A stretch of 12,986 bases of DNA, from contig DCHJ01000040.1 in assembly GCA_002314805.1 (NCBI GenBank), forward strand, positions 1 through 12,986, read 5' to 3'. Numbering within the stretch: position 1 is the first letter of the stretch; each line of letters starts with the position of its first letter. The notes under the pieces were generated by a model. That model ran no database searches. It saw only the letters and a program-made list of their open reading frames with translations, and was not told where the DNA came from. Positions 1 through 6,599 of this stretch are shown here, piece by piece. This DNA is from Lachnospiraceae bacterium UBA1755. Lineage in GTDB: Bacteria; Bacillota; Clostridia; Lachnospirales; Lachnospiraceae. Made by a program: the position numbers and the translations under genes.

Positions 1-8
1 TTCATAGA

Positions 9-248
9 TCATTTGACGCTACCATCATCTTCTATCACATGATTGTTCGTGGTAATAAACGTATTCTTATCATACTGTACGACAGCAAAACCAGTACCAG
101 TGTTTTTGCCGGCAAAGATACGTACCGCGTATTCGCTCGCACCTAGAACCAGCTGAAGTACTGATTGGGCAGCGAATACGAGTTTTGTTGATGCAGCTAT
201 CAGTACCAACACATATACCAGAAATGTAATCATTTTCTTTAAAACCAT
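9..248 (-). pseudogene. N-terminal fragment of a secreted trypsin/HtrA-like serine protease
   Basis: The 79-residue frame opens with a Lys-containing N-terminus and a long hydrophobic segment (about residues 6-26, ending LVFA), which reads as a signal peptide or membrane anchor. After it come a GTGF motif (residues 51-54) and TNNHV (67-71). That is the classic arrangement before and around the catalytic His of S1-family peptidases, with His70 the likely catalytic residue. The frame stops nine residues after the His, so the Asp and Ser of the triad are missing. The ATG at 248 is chosen because AGAGGG lies just upstream and the Lys residues then precede the hydrophobic segment; a GTG at 305 is an alternative without a good ribosome binding site. 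It may be a frameshifted gene continuing beyond the window edge eight bases away, or a true truncation. The protease assignment is fairly secure; the pseudogene status is inferred. Confidence 0.6.
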
Positions 249-376
249 CTCCCTCTTACAACAACTTGCTTCATACTTATGTCTGGTATCAAAAGACTTC
301 CCCACATATAGAGGAATAAACTATGTGTTTCTCATCTTAACTGCTCCCTCAATTATTTCCTTCAGAACAGAGTTTA

Positions 377-407
377 CGGGTATTCACCTTGTAAATAACT
401 ATACCCG
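377..407. repeat. Perfect 7-bp inverted repeat, CGGGTAT/ATACCCG, 17-base spacer
   Basis: CGGGTAT (377-383) is followed by ATACCCG (401-407). It lies in the 239-base gap between the protease fragment and the 175-residue gene. No T-tract follows on either strand, so it does not look like a terminator. It could be an operator-like site or chance; the rest of this gap shows nothing recognisable. Confidence 0.35.
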
Positions 408-487
408 ATCAATTCTCAAATATTCGCCAAGCCAGAACTTGTAATAGCATGTATTGGTGCACTTAATGAAAAGATGTGAATACTAGC

Positions 488-1015
488 TTATTCCGGTTTC
501 CAACCATATTCCTGTTCATATGCAAGCCATTTCTTCAGCTGATCGTCACTCAACTTCCATGCCTTCTGAACGGGATCAAACCTTCCTCCATGCTCTTTCA
601 CAGTTTGTTTTATTGCAAACCATCGATTCCATGGTTTAGTATTGATGTGTATCAATCCATCTCTTAATTCAAATGCCTCGCAAGCTTTTACAGTTGAATA
701 CTTCTTACTCCCAGATACCTCTTTCGGTTTCATCTCGATATGTTCTTTTTCGGAAGCATCTACTACCCTTGATATGTATTCCTTTGCGTTAAGAATGAAT
801 TCGTTCTCGGGCAAATCAATGTTGCTCATCAGCCTGTCAAAATGCAGCTCCGAGATACCTGTTAGTTCCTTAACTTCGCTCATTTTCATGTCTCCGGTCA
901 TCAATAATGCGAGCGCGATTGCAAAGGATACCCTGTTCTCATTATCTTCTACCGGCAAAACGTTCTTCAGCTTGTTCAATAATTCTTCTGATATCAACAC
1001 GTCAGTTCTGATCAA
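488..1015 (-). CDS. Hypothetical protein with an HTH-like segment and a C-terminal GGRFDPVQKAW motif
   Basis: I do not recognise this 175-residue protein. It has no signal peptide or membrane segment and looks cytoplasmic. The N-terminal half is mostly helical; residues 45-63 (around SEVKELTGISELHFDRL) resemble a helix-turn-helix. A charged linker follows, then a C-terminal part with GGRFDPVQKAW (143-153), a motif recalling the short 'GGRWDPxxKAW' modules (DUF5710-like or helicase-associated) in accessory and mobile-element proteins. That resemblance is by eye only. The start is a TTG preceded by AAGGGG at about 7 bases; the next in-frame ATG is residue 39 and would cut the first helices. It lies 24 bases after the truncated ATPase frame in the same orientation, so the two were probably co-transcribed. 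It shows no internal stop or frameshift, unlike its neighbours. Confidence 0.6.
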   Translation of the reverse strand: MIRTDVLISEELLNKLKNVLPVEDNENRVSFAIALALLMTGDMKMSEVKELTGISELHFDRLMSNIDLPENEFILNAKEYISRVVDASEKEHIEMKPKEVSGSKKYSTVKACEAFELRDGLIHINTKPWNRWFAIKQTVKEHGGRFDPVQKAWKLSDDQLKKWLAYEQEYGWKPE

Positions 1016-1039
1016 CGTTATTCCCCTTCTTTCTCTTAA

Positions 1040-1378
1040 TCACATATATCGTCTATCAATTGAATTTTGCAGAGTAGTATATTTACCCCACCCCCATCTG
1101 AGACTCTTCTTTTTTCGTTCTACAAGTTCTTTATCATTTGTCCCATACAGCACAAAGGATTCGGCTTGCATATAGCTTTTAAGAGCAATATTTTCATTAA
1201 AGTTCAAGTTCCTCTGTGCACCAATACGATGGACTTGTTCAAAACTCTGTTGTTCAATCCATGCTCCTAACTTGCTTTTTCCTGAGCCATTTGCTCCGAC
1301 AATAATTACAGAATTATTGGTTGTATGACATTCTTGGTTTTTCCCCTGCTCACCGGGAAGCCAGTATGTAAAATCCAT
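1040..1378 (-). pseudogene. N-terminal fragment of an AAA/ABC-type ATPase
   Basis: The 112-residue frame starts at an ATG with AAGGAG six bases upstream. It contains a textbook Walker A loop, GANGSGKS (residues 28-35), after a short hydrophobic strand (SVIIV), as in SMC/RecF/OLD-like ATPases. After the P-loop it runs through HRIGAQRNLNF (about 50-60), which resembles ATPases I associate with phage-defence and other accessory loci. It then stops soon after LRWGWGKYTTLQN. Walker B, the signature motif and any effector domain are absent, and neither other minus-strand frame downstream restores them, so the rest appears deleted rather than shifted. It is upstream of and close to the 175-residue gene. 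The fold class is well supported by the P-loop; a defence role is inference. Confidence 0.6.
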
Positions 1379-1765
1379 ATACTCTCCTTATAAAACTTGC
1401 GACAACATAAATGCTTCTGCTTTTTTACCATCATGTATCCGGTCAGATTTCGCTACCCTCAATGTTTTATATTATCCCCGTTCTCCCCCATCTGTGTCAA
1501 CGGAGATGTCGCGTTGTTCCCCGGAAAAGTCGTCAACATCCGGAGTCCTTGCGTTCATTGTGGTACTTTGCTTTCAGGTGAGAGGCGGCTCTAACACCGC
1601 CGACCACGCACACTACCTATTATACCGCATGATACTTAAGCGGTTCTTTAGTCTACACTGACTTTAATGTAGCATTCAAGTATTGAAGCGTAACCCAATC
1701 TCTGATGCCGCAACGCTGAAGTCATATATTTGCCAAAACCCGTAAATCATGGATGCTTGATCCCA
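1379..1765. other. About 390 bases without a convincing gene
   Basis: No frame here has a good start and length together. On the minus strand two short frames have protein-like composition: 1533-1613 (26 codons, containing KYHNERKDSG) and 1472-1558 (28 codons, beginning MNARTPDVDD). Both lack a good ribosome binding site, and their staggered frames could be pieces of one decayed gene. A GGCGG/CCGCC hairpin sits at 1584-1601 with no T-tract. A perfect TATAAT lies on the minus strand at 1619-1624, but I see no matching -35 box. The stretch is best read as mobile-element debris or a degraded upstream gene. Confidence 0.4.
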
Positions 1766-1881
1766 TTAGGGAAACGCTGATTAAAAAGTAATATGTTACT
1801 GTGTTTTCAGTAGAATCCCAGATTTTTATACATTTGTGAGGATAGCAGAATGAAATAGTATATTAAATCAGTGTTTCCTTA
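1766..1881. mobile_element. MITE-like element or insertion-sequence remnant with imperfect terminal inverted repeats
   Basis: The left end reads TAGGGAAACGCTGATT (from 1767) and the reverse complement of the right end reads TAAGGAAACACTGATT (from 1881): 14 of 16 positions match. The repeats enclose about 80 A/T-rich bases with no coding capacity. A TTA trinucleotide lies at both outer edges (1766-1768 and 1879-1881), which could be a 3-bp target duplication or part of the repeat. A small size, inverted ends and no transposase are the features of a miniature inverted-repeat element. I cannot assign an IS family from memory; short duplications such as TNA occur in parts of the IS5 family. It sits seven bases from the stop codon of the HipA-like remnant. 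Confidence 0.5.
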
Positions 1882-1887
1882 GATATT

Positions 1888-2195
1888 TCATCCGTAACAG
1901 GCGCTGAATGCAGGTCTCATCTCCTCTGTCTGTCTGCGTGTCAGACCATATCTGTAAGCTGTCTTTTCCCAGTTATCCCTGATGATTTTCAGCATTTCTT
2001 TTGAAATAGCTTTCGCAGCCTCTTCTGAAATACCAAATCTCACAGCAGTATGCACAGCCAGTTCGATATTTATAGTGTTGTCGTCCTCGTCTACATTGAG
2101 AGACAGTTCATCGCCGTATGGAACAGGATTCACATCATAGAGTGGCGAAAGACTCCATCCCTTATCGGTGCGAACGTTTTCTGATTTATTGCCAT
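1888..2195 (-). pseudogene. HipA-family kinase, C-terminal remnant
   Basis: HipA-type toxins are serine/threonine kinases of toxin-antitoxin modules. The frame retained here carries WSLSPLYDVNP followed by an acidic strand, a helical segment (ISEEAAKAISKEM) and a terminal MRPAF, which is the usual ending of the HipA C-terminal domain. The N-terminal domain and most of the kinase core, including the ATP-binding and catalytic residues, are missing. The natural start looks like the ATG at 2195, because AGGAGG lies eight bases before it and it overlaps the previous gene's stop as TAATG. However, that ATG opens a 21-codon frame that ends early, while the HipA-like residues lie in another frame (open from a GTG at 2217). 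A frameshift plus a large deletion near the start explains this. The family call is by eye from the C-terminal pattern and would be inactive as a kinase. Confidence 0.6.
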
Positions 2196-2364
2196 TATAC
2201 TTTCCTCCTCGGGGCACGTTTCCTTGTAATCAGCTTCAGATCCTGCAGCTGTCTGCCCATCTCATCATCTTCACCCACGAGAAGCAGGTCCTTATCCAGG
2301 TTGTTCAGAGCATGCAAAACAGCCGCATAAATAAAATATTGTATGCTGATTTCTTCATTTTCAT
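2195..2364 (-). pseudogene. Small gene of unknown function, apparently frameshifted near its start
   Basis: A protein-like frame runs to a TAA at 2195-2197 and includes ISIQYFIYAAVLHALNNLDK and a basic end (ITRKRAPRRKV). It has no start codon of its own at the ribosome binding site. The very strong site AAAGGAGG (2367-2374) is followed instead by ATGs at 2364 and 2358 in a different frame that ends after 17-19 codons (MKKSAYNILFMRLFCML, stop at 2305). Restoring one A in the A-run beside the first ATG would give MKNEEISIQYF and join the two into a product of about 56 residues. It ends in TAATG, coupling it to the HipA-like remnant, so it could be that module's small partner, but I recognise no antitoxin fold. 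The alternatives are a sequencing error or a real 17-residue peptide. Confidence 0.45.
2204..2209 (-). promoter_or_regulatory. AGGAGG ribosome binding site that sets the HipA-like start
   Basis: AGGAGG ends eight bases before the ATG at 2195. It is embedded in the 3' end of the small upstream gene, whose TAA overlaps that ATG (TAATG), the usual arrangement for translational coupling. It shows that the intended start is not the GTG at 2217 in the surviving HipA frame. Confidence 0.6.
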
Positions 2365-2366
2365 CA

Positions 2367-2374
2367 CCTCCTTT
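2367..2374 (-). promoter_or_regulatory. AAAGGAGG ribosome binding site of the small gene
   Basis: This near-consensus site lies two bases from an ATG at 2364 and eight from an ATG at 2358. It is the strongest such site in the left arm, yet both ATGs open only a very short frame. That points to a recent frameshift in the gene it served. Confidence 0.65.
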
Positions 2375-2384
2375 AATGTTTACA

Positions 2385-2413
2385 ATCGTATGCGCAATTT
2401 GTGTAATTATCAA
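2385..2413 (-). promoter_or_regulatory. Sigma-A-type promoter for the small gene and HipA-like remnant
   Basis: TTGATA (2408-2413, five of six to TTGACA), a 17-base spacer and TACGAT (2385-2390, four of six to TATAAT). The predicted start near 2378 leaves a short leader before the AAAGGAGG site. It lies after the terminator of the addBA block, so this unit is transcribed separately. Confidence 0.55.
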
Positions 2414-2443
2414 TATTAACAGATGTTACCGGTCATTCGTTGC

Positions 2444-2475
2444 AAAAAACCGCCAGCCGAAATAACACGGCTGGC
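2444..2475 (-). terminator. Intrinsic terminator closing the addB-addA-lipoprotein block
   Basis: On the minus strand GCCAGCCG (2475-2468), an 8-base loop and CGGCTGGC (2459-2452) form a perfect 8-bp G/C-rich stem. GG and six T residues (2449-2444) follow. It lies 64 bases after the stop of the lipoprotein gene and has the full intrinsic-terminator layout. Confidence 0.85.
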
Positions 2476-2539
2476 TTATGCTTTCCTTATCCCGGTATAT
2501 CTCCGTCCCTGATGTGATGTACTGTGATCCCTCCTCGGA

Positions 2540-3157
2540 TCACTTCGCCACTCCGATAGCGGCAAAGATGCTGTCCATGACCTCTGCATACTGCATCTGC
2601 GAATGAGAATTATTGATGGTAAGCGAATAATACACATCCCCCACCTGCCAGGTATGCACACTGGTCTTCTTATCCTTTGTTTCCTTCTGATCGATCTTAA
2701 CCTTTGTGCTGCCAAATTCCATATCAACGGTTCCCACATCAGTCAGTTCATCGTAGATACCATGCATCGTGGGTGCAAGGCCTGCATCCTTTGTAGCTCT
2801 CAGCCGGTACTCAACGGGCTCACCGTCCACATTGGTCTCGTTCATGATGATATCTGCCACCTTATTATCTATGATAAACATCTTAGGTGGCACATGAAGC
2901 TTTGATGAATCTATGGCAATACCCAGCTTGTCCTTGAATTCACTGCTGCCTGTGACCTCCACCATAGGATTGGCCATCCCGACCATTGCAGCTGACTCTG
3001 CTTCTGTTGCTGCCGCCGTACCGGCTTCGGTTTCTGTCTTTGCCGCTGTATTTCCGGTACCTGCCTTCTCTGTCTGTACTTCGGTTTTAGCACATGCTGC
3101 CGCTGTGATCACGAGTGCAAATACACTCATAAGACATATCAGTTTTCTGAATCTCAT
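2540..3157 (-). CDS. Putative lipoprotein, GMANPMVE-motif family
   Basis: The 205-residue product has a basic N-terminus (MRFRK), a hydrophobic core and an AAAC site, so Cys22 is the probable lipidation site. The lipobox is weak because Ala rather than Leu occupies the -3 position. A Thr/Ala/Glu/Lys-rich tether follows (about 23-57). The folded part begins with VGMANPMVEV (59-68) and continues as a mostly beta domain ending in a helix (YAEVMDSIFAAIG). I know this motif from uncharacterised lipoproteins of Lachnospiraceae, where DUF4367-like domains are annotated, but its function is unknown. The ATG has GGAGG at 7 bases and lies 13 bases after addA, so it is almost certainly co-transcribed with addBA. 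An intrinsic terminator follows. The repair neighbours do not imply a repair role, because the mature protein would face outward from the membrane. Confidence 0.8.
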   Translation of the reverse strand: MRFRKLICLMSVFALVITAAACAKTEVQTEKAGTGNTAAKTETEAGTAAATEAESAAMVGMANPMVEVTGSSEFKDKLGIAIDSSKLHVPPKMFIIDNKVADIIMNETNVDGEPVEYRLRATKDAGLAPTMHGIYDELTDVGTVDMEFGSTKVKIDQKETKDKKTSVHTWQVGDVYYSLTINNSHSQMQYAEVMDSIFAAIGVAK

Positions 3158-3170
3158 CCTGTTACCTCCG

Positions 3171-6100
3171 CTAATCCAAATCTATTGCCTTCTTCAGCTC
3201 CGCTGACCAGATGACCTTTCTTTTCACCGGTCTGCGTTTCATCCTCTCAAGAGCCATGGCATAGTAATAAAGCTGTATGCCATATCTGTCAGCAAGCTCC
3301 TTTTCACTTCTGACCCTGTCGGTCTTGTAATCCACCAGTATGATGCCGTCTTCATCCTCAATATAGGCATCAATAATACCCTGCACCAGCACAGGTTCTC
3401 TGCTGTCTTCCAGTCCAAGCTCGTTGGCAGGCACTCCCATGATGAACTGATGCTCTCTGTACAGCCTGCCCTCCGCCTGTGCCTTTCTGAAGAGCTGTCC
3501 GAGCTCTGAAGCAGTGAATGCTTCGATATCAGCTCTGTCTATACACTCAGGCAGGACCTCCGGCAAGGGTCCGAGATGATCCAGCTTTTCCATCACCTCA
3601 TGATAGATCGTACCACGTCCGGCGCCGGAAATTACTTCCTCATTCTTAATAATTGCTGAATACTCTTTAACGATATCCCCGCTGCCGGTTCCCGGCAGAT
3701 ATATCTGAGCAGCATTTCCTTCTTCCTGCTCAAGTGCCTCCATATGCCGGCGCTTAAGCTCCGAGATGCTCACCTTGCTTACAAGGCCGACCTCAGCCTG
3801 CCCCGGATATGCAAAGTCAAATACTGCTTCATACCTCTTTGCAGAGTCCTTATCAGCTTCTATGCCATCCAGATAGGTCTTAAGCCGTGCACTGTCTGTA
3901 AAATTCCTGAGGCTTACCTCTTCCCCGATATCTGCGATCGTATATTCATATCCCACTCCGGATTCCGTGATCCAGTGGAGATATCCCTTATCGCTCCGCA
4001 GCTTTGAAAGCTCCAACGGATCTGCATTCACCGTATGGACAGCATCCTCACGGCTTTTTATGAATTTATCGCTGTCTTTGATGCAGCCTGTGATGAACAG
4101 CTTTTCCTTTGCTCTCGTCATGGCTACGTAAAGGACTCTCAGTTCCTCTCCCAGCGTATCGCTCCGCAGCTTTAATCTCACTGCCATCTGCTTTACGGTC
4201 TTCTGCTTATATCTTTCTTCGGTATTGATATATACGCAGCCGATACCCAGGTCGCTGTCCAGCAGGATGGCTTCGTTACTGTCCATCTGATTGACCTTTT
4301 TATCACAGTTGGCAAGGAAAACTACAGGGAATTCCAGTCCCTTTGATTTGTGGATACTCATGATACGCACTGCATCATCATGCTCTCCTATCACCGAAGC
4401 CTCTCCGAAATCGGTGTCATAGGTCTTCAGGTTCTCGATATATCTGATGAAATTGAAAAGCCCCCTGTAGCCTGTGGCAGCATATTCCGAGGCCATTGCC
4501 TTTAGCTTATCAAGGTTTGCTCTCCGGGTCTTCCCGGCGGGAAGAGCAGCGGCGTAATCATAGTATCCCGTCTCATCATAGATCCTTGTGATGAGCTCAT
4601 CTATCCCCATGCAGCGGCTCTGACGCCTGTATTTATCGAGCATGCTATGCGCAAGTCTGAGCTTTTCCGATGCACAGGCTGTGAGTTTCTCCGGAGACTT
4701 CTTATAAGCCACAAGCTCATCATCTGTCAGACCTATGATCACTGACTTAAGAAATGCAGCCATCGGGATCTCCTTGCGGGGATTGTCTATTGCCGTCAGC
4801 ATGGCTGTCACAGTCCTTACTTCCGGAGAATCGAAGTATCCCTTATTGGTCTCGCAGTGCGCCTGTATCCCGGCATCCAGCAGCGTATCCAGATAGATAT
4901 CTCCCGCCACGTTTGCAGACCTGAGAAGTATCACTATATCAGAAAGCTTTGCTTTCCTGTATTCTTTCCTGCTGCTGTCCCAGAGCTTAAGACCTCTTTC
5001 CGGATCCAGCACTTCCTTTATCTTTGCCGCTATCATCCTGGCTTCGGCTGCATTCTTACTGTCCTCTGCTTCAAGCTCTGCGGTATTCACCAGCAGGAGT
5101 TCCGTCTCATATGCCTTAGTATCGGCTGCCGGAAAATCGGCTCCCTTGTTGAGTGCAGCATCATCATTGTACTCAACTCCGCCCAGACTCTTTACCATTA
5201 TTCTCTTAAAAAGGCGGTTAACAGCATCAAGCACTTCCTCTCTGCTCCTGAAGTTTCTGTTTAACCCGATTACTGTATCGCAGCCCTCCATGCTGCCTGC
5301 CAGGGGGACGAAGCGGTCATATTTTTCCATGAATATCTCAGGCTTTGCCTGACGGAACTTATAGATGGACTGCTTCACATCTCCCACCATGAATACCCGT
5401 CCGCGGTCCATAGCATTTATCATGGCTTCCTGGATATCGTTGGTATCCTGATATTCGTCCACATATATCTCATCGTATCGCAGCTTGTATCCGGTGTCTG
5501 CTTCCAGGACCTTTAAGGCCATATGCTCGAGGTCTCCGAAATCTATTATATTCTTCTCTCTCTTTTTCTCTGTCAGCTTCCTGTCAAAATCCTTTGCCAG
5601 GTTTACAAGGACTCTGACATACGGCTCCACATTGCGTTCTTCTTCCTTAAGCTCTGCTATGTCTTTCCTTGTGAACTGATCTGTCCATTCCTTTGCTTTC
5701 TTTTTCAGATCCTCCCTGCAGGCTTTGACCCTTGCCACCAGCTGCGGATCGTCATTCTTCCCGCACCTTCCTATCCTTGGCCATTCATAGCTCCTGAGCA
5801 CTCTGCAGAAGGACTCATAATCTGCACTCCTGCATACGTCCCTTATGAATTCTATATCGCTGAGGATGGTCTGACTGTAGCCCTTAGGTCCGCCTTCACG
5901 GCTGCAGAGCTCAGCCGCCCCTTCCATTGCGGGAAGATATGTACCTATTACCAGTCTTAATGTATCGGCAATATACATCCCATAATCAGCTCCGCCTGTC
6001 AGCTGGTCCTCATACCATCCCTGAGGATCCCTGTGTACCTGTGCAAAGGAATATATCTTGAGGATCTTATCTTCAATACCGGCTCCCGACGTACCCTGTC

Positions 6101-6599
6101 CGTATGCTTCCACAAAATTGATGAAGTCCTCATCTGCCTTTTCATAGTAAGCCTCCAGCATCTCTTCAAGTACGTCTGCCTTTATGAGCTTAAGCTCGGA
6201 TTCATCTGCCACCCGGATATTCGGGTCTATGTCCAGCTCGTCTGTGTGATCTCTCACCACATCCATGCAGAAGCTGTCTATTGTCTGTATGCTTGCTCCG
6301 TCGATTATGGCGACCTGTTCACCCAGGCGCAGCAATACTTCCGGATCACTTTCTGTCTCAAGGGCATCCAGAAGACGCTGTCTTATCCTCTCCTTCATTT
6401 CTGAGGCGGCAGCTCTTGTAAAGGTCATCACAAGGAGGCGGTCAACAGACATCGGATCCGACCGGTCCATTATCCGCCTGATTATGCGCTCCACAAGCAC
6501 AGCCGTCTTACCGCTGCCGGCTGCTGCCGACACGAGCAGACGCCTGTCCTTTAGCTCTATGGCCTTTAGCTGTTCTTCTGTCCACTTATTATCTGCCAC
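3171..6599 (-). CDS. addA: AddA, helicase-nuclease subunit A (RexA)
   Basis: This is the UvrD-like helicase and nuclease subunit of AddAB, which resects double-strand DNA ends, recognises Chi and prepares 3' tails for RecA. Visible motifs in order are Gln10 and Walker A AAAGSGKT (25-32), Walker B VDEYQD (Asp381, Glu382), GDVKQSIYKFRQ (motif III), NFRS (motif IV), SIHKSKGLEFPVVF (motif V) and YVAMTRAKEKL (motif VI, Arg829). The C-terminal RecB-type nuclease has GTIYHE, GIIDAY (Asp1077), VDYK (Asp1090, Lys1092) and QLYYYA, so it appears catalytically intact. At 1142 residues it is somewhat shorter than the B. subtilis protein (about 1230). The start is a GTG with AAAGGA about six bases upstream inside addB; the two genes overlap by 34 bases, which suggests translational coupling. 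An ATG at 6606 is out of frame. Confidence 0.97.
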   Translation of the reverse strand: MADNKWTEEQLKAIELKDRRLLVSAAAGSGKTAVLVERIIRRIMDRSDPMSVDRLLVMTFTRAAASEMKERIRQRLLDALETESDPEVLLRLGEQVAIIDGASIQTIDSFCMDVVRDHTDELDIDPNIRVADESELKLIKADVLEEMLEAYYEKADEDFINFVEAYGQGTSGAGIEDKILKIYSFAQVHRDPQGWYEDQLTGGADYGMYIADTLRLVIGTYLPAMEGAAELCSREGGPKGYSQTILSDIEFIRDVCRSADYESFCRVLRSYEWPRIGRCGKNDDPQLVARVKACREDLKKKAKEWTDQFTRKDIAELKEEERNVEPYVRVLVNLAKDFDRKLTEKKREKNIIDFGDLEHMALKVLEADTGYKLRYDEIYVDEYQDTNDIQEAMINAMDRGRVFMVGDVKQSIYKFRQAKPEIFMEKYDRFVPLAGSMEGCDTVIGLNRNFRSREEVLDAVNRLFKRIMVKSLGGVEYNDDAALNKGADFPAADTKAYETELLLVNTAELEAEDSKNAAEARMIAAKIKEVLDPERGLKLWDSSRKEYRKAKLSDIVILLRSANVAGDIYLDTLLDAGIQAHCETNKGYFDSPEVRTVTAMLTAIDNPRKEIPMAAFLKSVIIGLTDDELVAYKKSPEKLTACASEKLRLAHSMLDKYRRQSRCMGIDELITRIYDETGYYDYAAALPAGKTRRANLDKLKAMASEYAATGYRGLFNFIRYIENLKTYDTDFGEASVIGEHDDAVRIMSIHKSKGLEFPVVFLANCDKKVNQMDSNEAILLDSDLGIGCVYINTEERYKQKTVKQMAVRLKLRSDTLGEELRVLYVAMTRAKEKLFITGCIKDSDKFIKSREDAVHTVNADPLELSKLRSDKGYLHWITESGVGYEYTIADIGEEVSLRNFTDSARLKTYLDGIEADKDSAKRYEAVFDFAYPGQAEVGLVSKVSISELKRRHMEALEQEEGNAAQIYLPGTGSGDIVKEYSAIIKNEEVISGAGRGTIYHEVMEKLDHLGPLPEVLPECIDRADIEAFTASELGQLFRKAQAEGRLYREHQFIMGVPANELGLEDSREPVLVQGIIDAYIEDEDGIILVDYKTDRVRSEKELADRYGIQLYYYAMALERMKRRPVKRKVIWSAELKKAIDLD

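Noticed and set aside
642..1175. Plus-strand open frame of 177 codons
   Set aside because: It lies opposite the 175-residue gene and the ATPase fragment, is rich in Ser/Leu/Phe as antisense shadows are, and has no motif or ribosome binding site.
1397..1594. Plus-strand open frame of 65 codons in the gene-poor stretch
   Set aside because: No ribosome binding site, no recognisable motif and odd Cys/Phe-rich composition; the minus-strand frames there look more protein-like.
1584..1601. GGCGG/CCGCC hairpin
   Set aside because: Only five base pairs and no T-tract on either strand; neither a terminator nor a recognisable RNA.
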